NCBI RefSeq assembly: GCF_001584185.1
Contig: NZ_CP013234.1
Span: forward strand, 1,302,001-1,366,000
From: Collimonas pratensis
GTDB lineage: Bacteria; Pseudomonadota; Gammaproteobacteria; Burkholderiales; Burkholderiaceae_D
DNA: 64,000 nt
Direction of reading: 5' to 3'
The first letter of the stretch is position 1. Every line of letters begins with the position of its first letter. A model generated the notes under the pieces. It searched no databases, was not told the DNA's origin, and saw only the letters and a list, made by a program, of their open reading frames with translations. Below are positions 1 through 8,162 of this stretch, piece by piece. The position numbers were made by a program, and so were the translations under genes.

Positions 1-909
1 CACCTGTACGTGGCGAACCGCTCCATGCATGACCGCTTCTTCTACAATGCCGACGGCGAACTGCTGATCGTGCCGCAGCAGGGGCGTTTGCTGGCGAGGA
101 CGGAAATGGGCGTGCTGGAAGTCAAGCCGGGAGAAATCGTCGTTATTCCACGCGGCGTGCGCTTCCGCATCGAATTGCCGGATGGCACAGCGCGCGGTTA
201 TGTCTGCGAAAACTATGGCGCTGCCTTCCAGCTGCCGGAACTGGGGCCGATCGGTTCCAACGGCCTGGCCAATGCGCGCGATTTCCAGGCGCCGGTAGCG
301 GCCTATGAAGAGCGCGAGGGCGAGTTCCAGCTATTGGCCAAGTTCGGCGGTAAACTGTGGGCGGCACGCATCGACCATTCACCGCTGGATGTGGTGGCAT
401 GGCACGGCAACTACGCACCGTACAAGTACGACCTGAGCTTGTTCAACACGATCAATACGGTGAGCTACGATCACCCCGATCCGTCGATCTTCACGGTGCT
501 GACTTCACCTTCGGATACGCACGGCACAGCGAACGTCGATTTCGTGATCTTCCCACCGCGCTGGATGGTCGCCGAACATACTTTCCGGCCGCCATGGTTC
601 CACCGCAACGTCATGAGCGAATACATGGGCCTGATCCATGGCGCCTACGACGCCAAGGCCGACGGTTTTACGCCGGGCGGCGGCAGCCTGCACAATTGCA
701 TGAGCGGCCACGGTCCGGACGCCGCCACTTTCGAGAAAGCGTCGAATGCCGAGCTGGCGCCGCACCGCATCGATAATACAATGGCCTTCATGTTTGAAAG
801 CCGCTACCTGATTCATCCGACGTCCTATGCACTGGTGACGCCGCTGCTGCAGAAAGACTACCTGCAATGCTGGCACGGTTTGAAAAAAAACTTCAACGGT
901 CAACCTTAA
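1..909 (+). CDS. hmgA: homogentisate 1,2-dioxygenase, 5' end outside window
   Basis: This is the C-terminal two thirds of homogentisate 1,2-dioxygenase, the cytoplasmic non-haem iron enzyme that opens the homogentisate ring to maleylacetoacetate in tyrosine degradation. The frame is open from base 1 (HLYVANRSM...), so the true start lies upstream; family members are about 430 residues and 302 are visible. The iron-ligand region is present: [11 protein letters not shown] supplies a His and the Glu, and [15 protein letters not shown] supplies further His residues. It is followed after 13 bases by fahA on the same strand, so the two form an operon. The family call is secure; only the N-terminus is unseen. 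Confidence 0.95.
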   Translation, partial: HLYVANRSMHDRFFYNADGELLIVPQQGRLLARTEMGVLEVKPGEIVVIPRGVRFRIELPDGTARGYVCENYGAAFQLPELGPIGSNGLANARDFQAPVAAYEEREGEFQLLAKFGGKLWAARIDHSPLDVVAWHGNYAPYKYDLSLFNTINTVSYDHPDPSIFTVLTSPSDTHGTANVDFVIFPPRWMVAEHTFRPPWFHRNVMSEYMGLIHGAYDAKADGFTPGGGSLHNCMSGHGPDAATFEKASNAELAPHRIDNTMAFMFESRYLIHPTSYALVTPLLQKDYLQCWHGLKKNFNGQP

Positions 910-922
910 GAGAAAAGATATT

Positions 923-2191
923 ATGCAAGCCAACGATCCGACATTGACATCCTTCATCCCGACTCCGCCAGAGTCGCATTTTCCTATCCAGAACCTGCCT
1001 TTCGGCGTGTTCAGCACTGCCGCCAATCCAGTGCCGCGGGTCGGCGTCGCGATCGGCGATCAGGTGCTGGACCTGGCCGCGCTGGCCGAGTCCGGCCTGC
1101 TGACGCTGAGTCCGGAAGTATTCCGCCAGCCGACTCTCAACGCCTTCATCGCGCTGGGCCACCAAACCTGGCGCAGCACCCGCGCCAGCATCAGCGAGCT
1201 GCTGCGCCACGACAATCTCCAGCTGCGCGATAACCAGGCGCTGCGCGACAAGGTATTCGTCGCGCAAGAACAGGCAACGCTGCATCTGCCGCTGGAGATC
1301 CCGGGCTATACCGATTTCTATTCATCGAAAGAACATGCGACCAATGTCGGCTCGATGTTCCGCGACCCGGCCAATGCGCTGCTGCCAAATTGGCTGCATA
1401 TCCCGATCGGCTACAACGGCCGCGCCAGCTCGGTGGTGGTCAGCGGCACGCCGCTGCAGCGGCCGATGGGCCAGCTGAAACTGCCAGACGCCGATGTCCC
1501 GGTGTTTGGCGCCTGCCGCAAGCTGGATTTCGAGCTGGAAACCGGTTTCATCATCGGCCAGCCGAATGCCCTCGGCGAACCGATCGACATCGCCAATGCC
1601 GAGCAGCATATCTTCGGCATGGTGCTGCTGAACGACTGGAGCGCGCGCGATCTGCAGCAATGGGAATACGTGCCGCTGGGTCCGTTCAACAGCAAGTCCT
1701 TCGCCACTTCGATCTCGCCTTGGGTGGTCACGATGGATGCGCTGGAACCGTTCCGCGTCGACAGTCCGGCACAGCAGCCGCAACCGCTGCCGTACTTGCA
1801 GCAGAGCGGCAAGAACGGCTACGACATCACGCTGGAAGTAGCGCTGCAGCCCGGTGCAGCCGCCCAGCCGCAAACCATCTGCCGCACCAATTTCAAAGCC
1901 ATGTACTGGACCATGGTGCAGCAGCTGGCGCATCACACCGTCTCCGGCTGCAACACCCGCATCGGCGACCTGATGGGCTCCGGCACCATCAGCGGCAGCA
2001 CGCCGGAAGCGTATGGCAGCCTGCTGGAACTGACCTGGAACGGCAAGAACCCGCTCAGCCTGGCGGACGGCAGCCAGCGCAGCTTTATCCAGGACGGTGA
2101 CGAGGTGGCGATGACCGGCTGGTGCCAGGGTGATGGCTATCGTGTCGGGTTTGGCGTGGTCAGCGGCAAGATATTGCCGGCGCGGGGTTGA
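923..2191 (+). CDS. fahA: fumarylacetoacetase
   Basis: This 422-residue protein is fumarylacetoacetate hydrolase, which splits fumarylacetoacetate into fumarate and acetoacetate in the last step of tyrosine catabolism. The length matches the family. The catalytic domain carries the recognisable stretches YTDFYSSKEHATNVG, MGQLKLPDADVP and NDWSARDLQQWEYVPLGPF, with acidic metal ligands (DFELE). The ATG at 923 follows an AAGAGAAAAG purine run. It lies 13 bases behind hmgA. No maleylacetoacetate isomerase gene is visible here; it may sit elsewhere or the isomerisation may be glutathione-independent. Confidence 0.95.
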   Translation: MQANDPTLTSFIPTPPESHFPIQNLPFGVFSTAANPVPRVGVAIGDQVLDLAALAESGLLTLSPEVFRQPTLNAFIALGHQTWRSTRASISELLRHDNLQLRDNQALRDKVFVAQEQATLHLPLEIPGYTDFYSSKEHATNVGSMFRDPANALLPNWLHIPIGYNGRASSVVVSGTPLQRPMGQLKLPDADVPVFGACRKLDFELETGFIIGQPNALGEPIDIANAEQHIFGMVLLNDWSARDLQQWEYVPLGPFNSKSFATSISPWVVTMDALEPFRVDSPAQQPQPLPYLQQSGKNGYDITLEVALQPGAAAQPQTICRTNFKAMYWTMVQQLAHHTVSGCNTRIGDLMGSGTISGSTPEAYGSLLELTWNGKNPLSLADGSQRSFIQDGDEVAMTGWCQGDGYRVGFGVVSGKILPARG

Positions 2192-2561
2192 TGTAATAGA
2201 TGTACAGACGATGGGCAATTCGAAAGGATTGCTTATCGTTGCGTGTTGATACGACCTTAGTAAATCTTCTTGTTCATGGCAAGGTTCCTTGCCTTGCCTT
2301 GCCTTGCCTTGCCTTGCCGCCGCCACATTTCTTGCGCTGTTCATCCTGGCGTTTATCTGCACCTCTTCACTTTCCGCCATAGCGCCTGCTTACTTCTGAA
2401 TTCTCAGAAATCTGTCTTGCGCCGGGCTTTTTAAGTTTTTTGGCTAGCGACATTCGTGGTTTCAGGAACTGGAATGCCCTTGATACTTTGTCAAACTCGT
2501 TGAGAAGCCGTTATAACGGGTACATCAGTAAAGTAGCCGCTAGGCAAAATCAGGAGTCGCC
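2192..2561. other. intergenic stretch with a pentanucleotide repeat
   Basis: This 370-base gap separates fahA from a broken hicB. I see no credible gene; a short frame here exists only because of the repeat. There is no HicA-like frame in front of the broken hicB, although hicA usually precedes it. The last 15 bases before 2562 hold a Shine-Dalgarno-like CAGGAG. Confidence 0.6.
2287..2318. repeat. CCTTG pentanucleotide microsatellite, six copies
   Basis: Six perfect tandem copies of CCTTG run from 2287 to 2316, followed by a partial copy (CC). The repeat is outside any gene I can support and lies about 95 bases after the fahA stop codon. Tracts of this kind can change length by slippage. Confidence 0.95.
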
Positions 2562-2980
2562 ATGAAATACCCAGCAGCATTTACACCCGATCAAGAAGCC
2601 GCGGTTTTGTTGTGACCTTTCGCGATATTCGGGAAGCAATCACTCAAGGCGATACCGAAGTCGAGGCACTGGAAATGGCTGCTGATGGTCTGCTTACTGC
2701 GATGGATTTCTATTTCGAGGATAAGCGTCAGGTTCCACTGCCTTCAAAAGCTAAGAAGGGCGAGCGGCTTATTCAATTACCCCTAAGCGTGGCTGCCAAG
2801 GTGTTATTACTCAATGAAATGCTCGAGCAGCAAATACGGCCAACCGACCTGGCGCTGCGGATGGATACCACGAAGCAGGAAGTGAATCGCCTGATCGATT
2901 TGCGCCACACCACCAAGATCGACAGAATTTCCGAGGCAATGAACGCACTTGGCAAGCAGATTGAATTAAGCGTGGCTTGA
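2562..2980 (+). pseudogene. HicB-family antitoxin, frameshifted near the N-terminus, no hicA partner
   Basis: The ATG at 2562, preceded by CAGGAG, opens the classic HicB N-terminus (MKYPAAFTPDQEA) and then hits TGA at 2613. The rest of the protein (GFVVTFRDIREAITQGD, then a helix-turn-helix type C-terminus) continues in another frame from 2603 to 2980. Restoring one G in GCC-GC-GGT gives GCC-GGC-GGT (A-G-G-F) and a 139-residue HicB of normal length. An internal GTG at 2612 could restart a 122-residue protein but would cut off the first strand of the HicB fold. No HicA toxin gene is found upstream. I read it as a decayed orphan antitoxin, or as a base-calling error in an intact one. Confidence 0.75.
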
Positions 2981-3014
2981 TCCGAGCCTGTCGCTCACCG
3001 CGATTCCTGGTTTT

Positions 3015-3398
3015 TTACCGAGCCATCGCTTTCAATGCAGCCTGAGCCAGGAAGCCGGAACGCGTCAGCTGATGGGCTTTGGCGAAGGCGTCAATTTCGC
3101 GCAGCAGATTTTCAGGTAATGAAATGTTGAGCCGCACAGGTTTTGTATTGATTCTGGAACGGTCAATATTCACCAGCATCCAGTAACCATTGGCATAGTC
3201 TGCTGCGTCTTTCCATTTTTCGATCGATGTCGCTTCGGGAATATGTGTCTCGCCCTCGTACATGGTTGCAGCTGCTTCCTGGGCTTTTGCCGGCAGGGCG
3301 TTCAATTCGTCTGCGGCGGTAAACACGCCGGGAAGATCCGGAAAGCTGGCGCCGTAGGCGCTGTCTTTGTCTTTCCATACATAAAGCGGATATAGCAT
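3015..3398 (-). CDS. hicB: HicB-family antitoxin
   Basis: This 127-residue protein begins MLYPLYVWKDKDSAYG and shows the HicB fold: a degenerate RNase H-like domain (about residues 1-60, with FPDLPGVFTAADE) followed by a ribbon-helix-helix DNA-binding tail (about residues 85-125, RLNISLPENLLREIDAFAK). It should neutralise the HicA RNase encoded just upstream and repress their promoter. The gap to hicA is 8 bases, so they are co-transcribed. I chose the ATG at 3398 because the MLYP start aligns with the family; the longer frame upstream overlaps hicA. It differs from the broken hicB at 2562, whose tail looks helix-turn-helix rather than ribbon-helix-helix. Confidence 0.9.
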   Translation of the reverse strand: MLYPLYVWKDKDSAYGASFPDLPGVFTAADELNALPAKAQEAAATMYEGETHIPEATSIEKWKDAADYANGYWMLVNIDRSRINTKPVRLNISLPENLLREIDAFAKAHQLTRSGFLAQAALKAMAR

Positions 3399-3406
3399 GT
3401 TCGTCC

Positions 3407-3589
3407 TCACTTCAGTTCGGCCTGTTTCAAGATGCTCTCGGCCGTGCCAAGCGGCAGATCCTTTTTCGGATACGGGACAATCATTGATTTTCCGCTGACA
3501 GGATGGCGATATTTGTGGTGGCTGCCTCGCGTAGAGACGTGCCTCCATCCGGCGGCCTTCAGTTGCTTGACAGTGTCGGCGCTGTTCAT
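3407..3589 (-). CDS. hicA: HicA-family mRNA interferase toxin
   Basis: This 60-residue protein is a HicA toxin, a small double-stranded-RNA-binding-fold ribonuclease that cleaves mRNA on translating ribosomes. The diagnostic core is present: GWRHVSTRGSHHKYRHP with the catalytic His at about residue 24, then VPYPKKDLPLGTAESILKQAEL. The ATG at 3589 gives the usual length of about 60; a further in-frame ATG at 3604 is possible. It leads a two-gene operon with hicB. The promoter lies in a repeat-rich AT tract starting 8 bases upstream of the start codon. Confidence 0.9.
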   Translation of the reverse strand: MNSADTVKQLKAAGWRHVSTRGSHHKYRHPVSGKSMIVPYPKKDLPLGTAESILKQAELK

Positions 3590-3596
3590 CTTAATG

Positions 3597-3654
3597 ATAC
3601 ACATAAATACACATAAATACACAAAATAAAAGTATATTGTGTATTTTTGTGTAT
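3597..3654 (-). promoter_or_regulatory. putative hicAB promoter with phased operator half-sites
   Basis: Five copies of one 7-base half-site are visible. ATACACA starts at 3597, 3607 and 3617, and its reverse complement TGTGTAT starts at 3638 and 3648. Copies within each group are exactly 10 bases apart, one helical turn. The centre is a 9-base inverted repeat (AATACACAA at 3616-3624, TTGTGTATT at 3637-3645) around a 12-base spacer. The spacer contains TATACT on the minus strand (3636-3631), a good -10 box for hicAB. Ribbon-helix-helix antitoxins bind such phased palindromes cooperatively, so autorepression by HicB is the likely role; that is inference. Confidence 0.7.
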
Positions 3655-3689
3655 TAGCTGTTGTTTGAAAATTGCTTCTGACTGGCGTC

Positions 3690-3720
3690 AGCCCATCCCC
3701 AGAAAACCTGGGGATGGGCT
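3690..3720. other. perfect 13-bp hairpin
   Basis: AGCCCATCCCCAG at 3690-3702 pairs perfectly with CTGGGGATGGGCT at 3708-3720 around the loop AAAAC. There is no T-run on either side, so it is not a standard intrinsic terminator. It lies about 35 bases beyond the hicAB operator array and 150 bases past the end of the isonitrile-hydratase-like gene, where transcription from that gene would pass. It could be an mRNA-stabilising or Rho-assisted end, or a remnant of a repeat family. Confidence 0.6.
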
Positions 3721-3867
3721 GCATCCGGACATCGCTGGCGAACAATTGTGGAGAAGAACTGGTTGCGGCAATAGCGTCGAAAATCTTAAATGCAGCAATT
3801 GGTGCCGGGCCGGCATCTGATATTTGTGCCTAAACTGCCGCGGGTGTCCAACGGACGAGGCCGCGTA

Positions 3868-4551
3868 CTAGGCGATCCGCGCAGCATTCCGGATTTGCGC
3901 TTCCACGGTCTGGATCCGTTTTTCCTGCGCCGCCAGGATTCGCGCCACACGCTCTGTTCCCGCCTTCTCCGGCGAGCCGCAATCGAACGGCGGCTGTGGA
4001 TCGTATTCGAACACCAGCTGCAGCGATTTCGCCAGCTCGTCGCCGCCAAGTTCGGCCGCAAGCGTCAGGCTAAAATCGATGCCGGCTGTCACGCCGCCGC
4101 CGGAGAGGCGATTGCGGTCGCGTACTACCCGGGCGGCAACCGCTTCTGCGCCGAACAGCGGCAGATACTGGCGCCACATCCAGTGGCAGGCCGATTTATA
4201 GCCCTTCAATAACCCTGCCGCGCCCAATAGCAAGGAGCCGTTGCAGACCGAAGTGACATAGCGCGCGCCGGCTCCCTGCCGTTGCAAAAAGGCGATCGTT
4301 TCCGCATCGTTGAGCTGATCGCCCATGCCGATGCCACCGGGCACGCACAACACATCCAGCGGCGGGCAACCGGCAAAGGTGTCGCTGGGATTGATGGAAA
4401 AGCCGACGTCGGTCATGACTGGTTCAAGCTTCTTCCATACCAGGTGCACTTTGGCGCCAGGCACGCGGCTCAGTACTTGCGCCGGTCCGGTCAGGTCGAG
4501 CTGGGTGACGTTAGGAAACAGCAAAAAGCCGATATGAATTGCATCTGACAT
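3868..4551 (-). CDS. inhA: DJ-1/PfpI-family isonitrile hydratase-like protein
   Basis: This 227-residue protein closely resembles isonitrile hydratase of Pseudomonas (InhA), which converts an isonitrile to an N-substituted formamide. Recognisable features are QLDLTGPAQVL with the active-site Asp at about residue 19, VLCVPGGIGMGD, and the nucleophile elbow YVTSVCNGSLLLGAAGLL with the catalytic Cys at about 103. SGGGVTAGIDFSLTLAAEL is also present. The residue after the Cys is Asn where the Pseudomonas enzyme as I recall it has Thr. It is divergent from the GlxA-type regulator at 4649, with 97 bases between, so it may be that regulator's target. Substrate is inferred from family resemblance only. 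Confidence 0.8.
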   Translation of the reverse strand: MSDAIHIGFLLFPNVTQLDLTGPAQVLSRVPGAKVHLVWKKLEPVMTDVGFSINPSDTFAGCPPLDVLCVPGGIGMGDQLNDAETIAFLQRQGAGARYVTSVCNGSLLLGAAGLLKGYKSACHWMWRQYLPLFGAEAVAARVVRDRNRLSGGGVTAGIDFSLTLAAELGGDELAKSLQLVFEYDPQPPFDCGSPEKAGTERVARILAAQEKRIQTVEAQIRNAARIA

Positions 4552-4648
4552 GTTTTTTCCTTTGCTTATGCGGCGCGTTGAGAGGGGCCAGGTAATTCTA
4601 CAGGGGCCGGCTGTGGCATAAATGACAGATATGTATTAAATTCTGCCA

Positions 4649-5611
4649 ATGACAAATCCCATCGATATGGCGCTGCTCGCTTTCGACGGCATGCAGATAC
4701 TGGACATCACCGGCCCCGCCGCGGTCTTTGCCGCCGCCAACGATGCTTGCGGACGATTGTTTTATCGGGTGCATATTCTGTCGGCGGCAGGCGGTCCGGT
4801 GCAAAGCAACAGCGCGGTGAGCATCCTCACCGTGGCCATCGGGGACCTGCCGCCGCATTCGGTGCATACGCTGCTGCTGGTCGGCGGCGACGAATCCGGC
4901 CTGCGCCAGCTGGCTGCCACGCCACCGGTGCGCACATGGGTGCTGGCGACGGCGGCTGTGGCGCAGCGTTTCGGATCTGTCTGCAGCGGCGCCCTGGTGC
5001 TGGGAAATTTCGGGCTGCTCGATGGCAAGCGGGTGACGACGCATTGGAATAGCGGGGCCGCGCTGACGCAGCAAAATCCCGCGGCCAAGGTCGACATGAG
5101 CGCCTTGTATATTGAAGATGGCCGCGTCTGGACCTCGGCCGGCGTGACTACCGGCATCGACATGTGCCTGGCCATGGTGGAAAGGGATTTAGGCAGCGCC
5201 GTCGCCCACGCGGTTGCCCAGCGCCTGGTGCTGTACGCCCGGCGCCCCGGCTATCAATCGCAGTTCAGTCCAATGCTGAGCGCGCAGGCGCGCGCCGGAA
5301 GGCCGTTTTCAGAGCTGGTCGAATGGATGAAAAACAATCTGACGGAAACGCTGGATGTCCCCGAGCTTGCTGCGCGCGTCGCCATGTCCGGCCGCAGCTT
5401 TCACCGGAAATTCACCAATGCAATAGGTGAAACTCCCGGGCGTTTTGTCGAAACCTTGCGCCTCGACCATTCCCGCCATTTGTTGGCTGCCAAGCTCAGC
5501 CTCAAGGAAATCGCCGCCAGGACAGGCTTTTCAACGGCTGCGCAATTCACCAAAGCGTTCGAGCGCCGGTTTGGCGTTACGCCAGGTCTTTTTAGAGAGT
5601 TACATCGCTAA
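4649..5611 (+). CDS. GlxA-family transcriptional regulator (DJ-1 domain plus AraC helix-turn-helix)
   Basis: This 320-residue protein has an N-terminal DJ-1/PfpI-like domain (about residues 1-190; ILDITGPAAVFAAAND, then SVCSGALVLGNFGLLDGKRVTTHW). Its C-terminal AraC-type double helix-turn-helix (about residues 220-318) carries MSGRSFHRKF and IAARTGFSTAAQFTKAFERRFGVTPG. This is the GlxA regulator architecture, in which the amidotransferase-like domain is thought to sense a small molecule. It is divergent from the isonitrile-hydratase-like gene, which itself has the DJ-1 fold, so sensor and enzyme may recognise related ligands (inference). A terminator-like inverted repeat (AGGTCTTTT/AAAAGACCT) spans its 3' end at 5584-5626. 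Confidence 0.9.
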   Translation: MTNPIDMALLAFDGMQILDITGPAAVFAAANDACGRLFYRVHILSAAGGPVQSNSAVSILTVAIGDLPPHSVHTLLLVGGDESGLRQLAATPPVRTWVLATAAVAQRFGSVCSGALVLGNFGLLDGKRVTTHWNSGAALTQQNPAAKVDMSALYIEDGRVWTSAGVTTGIDMCLAMVERDLGSAVAHAVAQRLVLYARRPGYQSQFSPMLSAQARAGRPFSELVEWMKNNLTETLDVPELAARVAMSGRSFHRKFTNAIGETPGRFVETLRLDHSRHLLAAKLSLKEIAARTGFSTAAQFTKAFERRFGVTPGLFRELHR

Positions 5612-5636
5612 CTCCTGAAAAGACCTGACTATCGTA

Positions 5637-5667
5637 TAAAAATCAGCCGACACGTTGAAGCGTCGGC
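5637..5667 (-). terminator. intrinsic terminator of the nucleoside permease gene
   Basis: Read on the minus strand just after the stop codon at 5677, GCCGAC (5667-5662) pairs with GTCGGC (5651-5646) and is followed by TGATTTTT. This fits a Rho-independent terminator, with a modest T-run interrupted by GA. Confidence 0.6.
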
Positions 5668-5676
5668 CGCCAGCAT

Positions 5677-6741
5677 TTACCTGCGCGGCACGCCGTCGCG
5701 CCACTCGCCCCAATGCGTCACGATATCCTGCACCAGCGGATTCCCGGCGCGGTACAGATTCTCGGTGGCCGGCACGAAGCCGCCCTGGTCGGCATAGTTA
5801 AGCAGGTTGTCGGCGCTGGTCTGCCCTTGGTAAGGGCGGTCGAAATCCGATCCGGTACGCAATGCCGCGACCCGGCTCAGGTCCACTCGCTTGATGCTGG
5901 ATGCGCGCTTCAAGGCTTCGAAAGTGGCATTGTCTTCCTGTGCGGTCATGCAGTAGACACCTTTGTTGTCGGTCAAGATCTTGGTCCACTGTCTTGCGCG
6001 TTCGCCGAGCAGCGTGCCGGACCACCAGGTATTGCCGGAAGCGATATCGCACTGGACCACGGTCGGCGGCTGGTTGGCCGGCGCATAGCTGAACTTGGAG
6101 CGCGCAACTTGTGCTTGCGGGCTATCTGCCAGCACCACATTGCGCGACAGCGCGAAGGCGGCGTCGGCCAGTTTCGGATTCAACTGGAAGACTTCGTTGC
6201 GATAGTCGAGCGGCGGTTTGTCAGTCGGGCTCTTGGTGTTGATGCCGAGATAGCCGGTATTCCAGCCGGCCGGGATTTCGCGCGCATCGAGTTCCCACTG
6301 GATGCCGAAATCGACCAGATACTTGGCCCATGCGGCTGAGCCGACAGTGGCGCGGCCAGGATCGACGCCGGCAATTCCGGAGATCAGGAAATAGGTGTGA
6401 CGCAGGTCGAAGCGCGACGAGAAGGTGAGGGCCATGATCGACGCCGATGCATTGGCGTAGCCCATGCCGGTGGTGACCACGCAGACGTCTTGCCGGTTGC
6501 AATGGACATCGGGATAGTCCGGCGACAGGCCGGGCACGGAGACGGTCTTCCAGGGACCGATGCGATCCAGCCAGGCCTGGCCTTCGGGACCGAACATGGT
6601 GATGATCATGACCTTGACCGGGCGGTTCTGGGCGTTGGATTCAGTGAGCCCATCGCTGCCCCTGTCTTGCGCCAGCGATGGGACGGCGGAGTAAGCGGCA
6701 AGCGACAGGAAAGCTGCGGAAATAAGCGAGCGAGTCATCAT
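5677..6741 (-). CDS. purine nucleoside permease-family periplasmic protein
   Basis: This 354-residue protein matches the purine nucleoside permease (NUP) family, known from fungal purine nucleoside uptake and found as secreted or periplasmic proteins in many proteobacteria. A Sec signal peptide is evident (MTRSLISAAFLSLAAYSAVPSLAQ, cleaved near residue 25). Family stretches follow: KVMIITMFGPEGQAWLD, VVTTGMGYANASASIMAL, FLISGIAGVDPGRATVGS and VQCDIASGNTWWSG. The fold resembles nucleoside phosphorylases, so ligand binding or nucleoside cleavage is possible. Two Met codons open the frame (6741 and 6738). It has its own terminator and no evident operon partners. Confidence 0.85.
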   Translation of the reverse strand: MMTRSLISAAFLSLAAYSAVPSLAQDRGSDGLTESNAQNRPVKVMIITMFGPEGQAWLDRIGPWKTVSVPGLSPDYPDVHCNRQDVCVVTTGMGYANASASIMALTFSSRFDLRHTYFLISGIAGVDPGRATVGSAAWAKYLVDFGIQWELDAREIPAGWNTGYLGINTKSPTDKPPLDYRNEVFQLNPKLADAAFALSRNVVLADSPQAQVARSKFSYAPANQPPTVVQCDIASGNTWWSGTLLGERARQWTKILTDNKGVYCMTAQEDNATFEALKRASSIKRVDLSRVAALRTGSDFDRPYQGQTSADNLLNYADQGGFVPATENLYRAGNPLVQDIVTHWGEWRDGVPRR

Positions 6742-6864
6742 GGGTTTTCCTTATGGCGAGTAGAAACGGTAGTCTACCCGTGAAAGCTGATTTATATTTC
6801 CGCATCGCAATATAACGATCTGTATATTCACTGCAAAAGGGACGCAAGACAGATGCAAAACGGG

Positions 6865-6891
6865 CGCAAAAAAGCCGCCCGCAGGCGGCTT
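6865..6891 (-). terminator. intrinsic terminator of lpxO
   Basis: On the minus strand AAGCCGCC (6891-6884), loop TGCG, GGCGGCTT (6879-6872) then TTTTT forms a textbook Rho-independent terminator 25 bases after the lpxO stop codon. Confidence 0.9.
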
Positions 6892-6915
6892 GCTAAAACG
6901 TTTCTGGGACCGAGA

Positions 6916-7818
6916 TCAGAGATAGATGATGGCTAACACCACGCCGATGATCAGGCCGAACTTGATGCACATGTACAGCGGCTTGCTGAATTTCTTCAGA
7001 CGGCGGCGGTATTGGCCGGCAGCCCAGACGAAACGGAACAGCTTGTTGATGCCGCCGGTCTCGTCGCCGGTTTCGTTGGGCGATGCCGCCGCGCTCATCA
7101 TGTGGCGGCCGAGCCAGCGGTTGATGGCTTGCGCCCAGCGGTAGCGCATCGGCCGCTCGATGTCGCAAAAGATGATGATGCGGTTGCTGTCGCAGCCGTT
7201 TTGCGCCCAGTGGATATAGGTTTCATCGAACACCACGCCCTGGCCGTCGCGCCAGCTGTAGCGCTGCTGGTTGACTTCGATGAAGCAGCGGTCGTCGTTC
7301 GGCGTCACCAGGCCGAGGTGATAACGCAGCGAACCGGCGAACGGATCGCGGTGCGGATTCAAAGTGCCGCCCGGCGCCAGTTCGGCGAACATGGCGGCCT
7401 TGACGCTCGGCGTGCGGCGCAGCAGCGCCACGGTCTTCGGACAGAACTGCTCGGCCGACGGATGGCTGGCGTCATACCATTTCAGGTAGAAGCGTTTCCA
7501 GCCGGCCTTGAAGAAAGAGTTGAAGCCGGCGTCGTCATTTTTTTCCGCGGCACGGATTTTTTCCAGGCCAATCAGGCCCTGTGCTTCATCGCGGATGGTT
7601 TCCCAGTTGTCTTCCAGGATCTTGAGGTCGGCGAAGGTGCTGGTCGGCAAATAAGGCGTGTTGGTCGGCACCTTCGAGAACATGTACATGAAGATGTTGA
7701 GCGGCGCCATGATCGACGAATGGTCGAACAGCTGCCGGAAAAACGGCAAGCGCGCCTTGCCGCGAAAGTGGACATACAACACCGACAAAATGAAAATACT
7801 GACTACTGCCCATTTCAT
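6916..7818 (-). CDS. lpxO: LpxO-type Fe(II)/2-oxoglutarate lipid A acyl-chain hydroxylase
   Basis: This 300-residue protein matches LpxO, the inner-membrane dioxygenase that hydroxylates a secondary acyl chain of lipid A. It opens with a membrane segment (MKWAVVSIFILSVLYVHFRG) and the family stretch FRQLFDHSSIMAPLN, and ends in a hydrophobic helix (FGLIIGVVLAIIYL). The aspartyl/asparaginyl beta-hydroxylase core has the iron triad NPHRDPF (His156, Asp158) and YIHWAQN (His203), followed by an Arg (about 214) for 2-oxoglutarate. The start at 7818 has GGAG 9 bases upstream. It is monocistronic with its own terminator. The exact acyl position modified cannot be read from sequence. Confidence 0.9.
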   Translation of the reverse strand: MKWAVVSIFILSVLYVHFRGKARLPFFRQLFDHSSIMAPLNIFMYMFSKVPTNTPYLPTSTFADLKILEDNWETIRDEAQGLIGLEKIRAAEKNDDAGFNSFFKAGWKRFYLKWYDASHPSAEQFCPKTVALLRRTPSVKAAMFAELAPGGTLNPHRDPFAGSLRYHLGLVTPNDDRCFIEVNQQRYSWRDGQGVVFDETYIHWAQNGCDSNRIIIFCDIERPMRYRWAQAINRWLGRHMMSAAASPNETGDETGGINKLFRFVWAAGQYRRRLKKFSKPLYMCIKFGLIIGVVLAIIYL

Positions 7819-7973
7819 AAAAATGTGCTCCGTTACAAATAAGCCGCCATTTTATCTCTTTTGCGCCTGTTATCTGTTATCCAAGCCGTTTGTTACCCTG
7901 GCTTGTTGCACGGGAGAATGTTTAAGGATGTGGCTGCCTTCATTGCCGCCGGCAATATTTCAGTGATAAAATT

Positions 7974-8125
7974 GCGGCTCCTTAGGGGAGTAGCCGCCTT
8001 CGAGTCTTTCGAAGAGCGCATGTCAACATACTTGGCGCTGTATCCAATTTACGCCATGGCATGCGCGACCGCACGGTTTGGCAAGACCTATGGTGCATGT
8101 CCTTCACCCGGCCGGGCGAAGGCGT
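7974..8125 (+). ncRNA. yybP-ykoY (manganese) riboswitch
   Basis: The leader of the exchanger gene contains the conserved yybP-ykoY pieces in order: GGCTCCTTAGGGGAGTAGCC (7976-7995), the hairpin CTTCGAGTCTTTCGAAG, GTCAACATACTTGGC (8022-8036), GCCATGGCATGCGCGA, GGCAAGACCTATG, and a closing helix CCTTCACCCGGCCGGGCGAAGG. Two conserved purine-rich loops of this class dock to hold Mn2+. The class sits upstream of manganese and cation exporters, which fits the CaCA gene that follows. Edges are approximate. No T-tract terminator is seen before the next start codon, so control is probably at translation. Confidence 0.9.
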
Positions 8126-8162
8126 CGCGCCATTCGTCAGTGCCCGGCCCTCAGGATGTCCC

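Noticed and set aside
2200..2382. A 60-codon plus-strand frame through the CCTTG repeat
   Set aside because: Its sequence (PCLALPCLALP) is generated by the repeat; no ribosome site or homology.
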